This document shows, one piece after another, positions 5,199-5,810 of a stretch of DNA of 5,810 nucleotides. Made by a program: the position numbers and the translations under genes. This stretch comes from Proteobacteria bacterium UBA4656 (lineage in GTDB: Bacteria; Pseudomonadota; Gammaproteobacteria; Xanthomonadales; Ahniellaceae). The stretch lies in NCBI GenBank assembly GCA_002405525.1, contig DHLY01000079.1:2801-8610 (forward strand). Direction: 5' to 3'. Below the pieces are notes generated by a model. The model was not told the origin of the DNA. It did not search any database and saw nothing but the letters and a program-made list of their open reading frames with translations. Each line of letters starts with the position of its first letter. Positions within the stretch are counted from its first letter, which is position 1.

Positions 5199-5810
5199 TC
5201 AGCGCCAACCGCTGGTGATCGGATAGCGGCGCTCGCGCCCGAAGGCGCGGCGCGAGACCTTGGGCCCGGGTGCCGCCTGGTGGCGCTTCCACTCGCTGAC
5301 CCGCACCAGCCGCAGCACCTGGTCGACCGTCGCGGCATCGAACCCGGCGGCGACGATTTCGTCGCGCGACTGCTCCTGGTCGACGTGGCGGAAAAGGATC
5401 GCGTCCAGCACGTCATAGGGCGGCAGGGAATCCTGGTCGCGCTGGTCCGGCCGCAGCTCGGCCGACGGCGGACGGTCGATCGCACCCTGCGGGACCGCGG
5501 TCGGACCCGCCACCGTGTTGCGCCAGCGCGCGAGCGCGTAGACCTCGGTCTTGTAGAGGTCCTTCAGCGGCGCATACCCGCCACACATGTCGCCGTAGAT
5601 CGTCGCGTAGCCGACCGCGTACTCGCTCTTGTTGCCGGTGGTCAGCAGCAGGCCGCCGAACTTGTTCGCCAGCGCCATCATCAGCGCGCCCCGCGCGCGC
5701 GACTGCAGGTTCTCCTCGGTCAGGTCCGGTGCGCGCCCCGCGAACGAGGGCGCCAATGCGGCCAGCAGGCCCTCGAAGGCGGGCTCGATCGGCACCGTGA
5801 GCAGGCGCAC
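5199..5810 (-). CDS. nadE: Glutamine-dependent NAD+ synthetase, C-terminal part (5' end outside window)
   Basis: NadE converts nicotinic acid adenine dinucleotide to NAD+ using ATP and ammonia, the last step of NAD synthesis; long forms carry an N-terminal nitrilase-like glutaminase domain. The 203 visible residues are the C-terminal half of the synthetase domain. Landmarks are LTEENLQSRARG (30-41), LLLTTGNKSEYAVGYATIYGDMCGGYAPLKDLYKTEVYALARW (54-96), which is the ATP/NaAD-binding and dimer core, and the typical tail VSEWKRHQAAPGPKVSRRAFGRERRYPITSGW. The ATP-binding SGGxDS loop and any glutaminase domain lie beyond the window, so the glutamine-dependent form is inferred from the Q-S-R-A-R and AP-L-K-D-L-YKTEVY style of sequence and from the family in related bacteria. 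The GTG at the window end is an internal valine. The stop lies in a convergent gap with the unknown protein gene. Confidence 0.95.
   Translation of the reverse strand: MRLLTVPIEPAFEGLLAALAPSFAGRAPDLTEENLQSRARGALMMALANKFGGLLLTTGNKSEYAVGYATIYGDMCGGYAPLKDLYKTEVYALARWRNTVAGPTAVPQGAIDRPPSAELRPDQRDQDSLPPYDVLDAILFRHVDQEQSRDEIVAAGFDAATVDQVLRLVRVSEWKRHQAAPGPKVSRRAFGRERRYPITSGWR

Overview
The window is about 69% G+C by eye and carries compact housekeeping genes of a gammaproteobacterium. The end of an ATP synthase operon (atpD-atpC) followed by glmU is the gammaproteobacterial order. The very high G+C, the GTGG-headed REP hairpin and the NadE and YliI-like sequences suggest the Xanthomonadaceae/Lysobacteraceae (Lysobacter, Luteimonas, Pseudoxanthomonas and relatives). 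The genus cannot be fixed from this sequence.

Layout: the 3' part of atpD (2-514, +) and complete atpC (582-1004, +) end at a perfect, symmetrical terminator (1031-1066). Positions 1067-1369 hold no credible protein gene. They contain a REP-type hairpin (1095-1117) and an unexplained, strongly self-complementary element (about 1189-1340). Next come a small GtrA-family membrane protein on the minus strand (1370-1780) and, divergent from it across 55 bases, glmU (1836-3218, +). glmU converges within 7 bases on a secreted PQQ-dependent aldose sugar dehydrogenase of the YliI/Asd type (3226-4347, -). A 206-base divergent gap leads to an uncharacterised 181-residue alpha-helical protein (4554-5099, +). 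The last gene is the C-terminal part of nadE (5199-5810, -), whose 5' end lies outside the window. A palindromic repeat-like element fills the convergent gap at 5100-5198.

Functionally the genes are mostly independent units: ATP synthesis, UDP-GlcNAc supply for peptidoglycan and LPS, periplasmic sugar oxidation, and NAD synthesis. The GtrA-like protein could act in lipid-linked sugar translocation, but nothing here names its partner.

The best candidate for something undescribed is the 1189-1340 element. Read as minus-strand RNA it forms a 27-position stem in which all four C/A mismatches of the plus strand become G-U pairs. Two further 8-base complementarities cross each other in pseudoknot order, one of them falling in the loop of a third hairpin. 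It lies between gtrA and a terminator that works in both directions, so a gtrA-linked or independent minus-strand structured RNA is plausible. All of this was paired by hand and is not proven.
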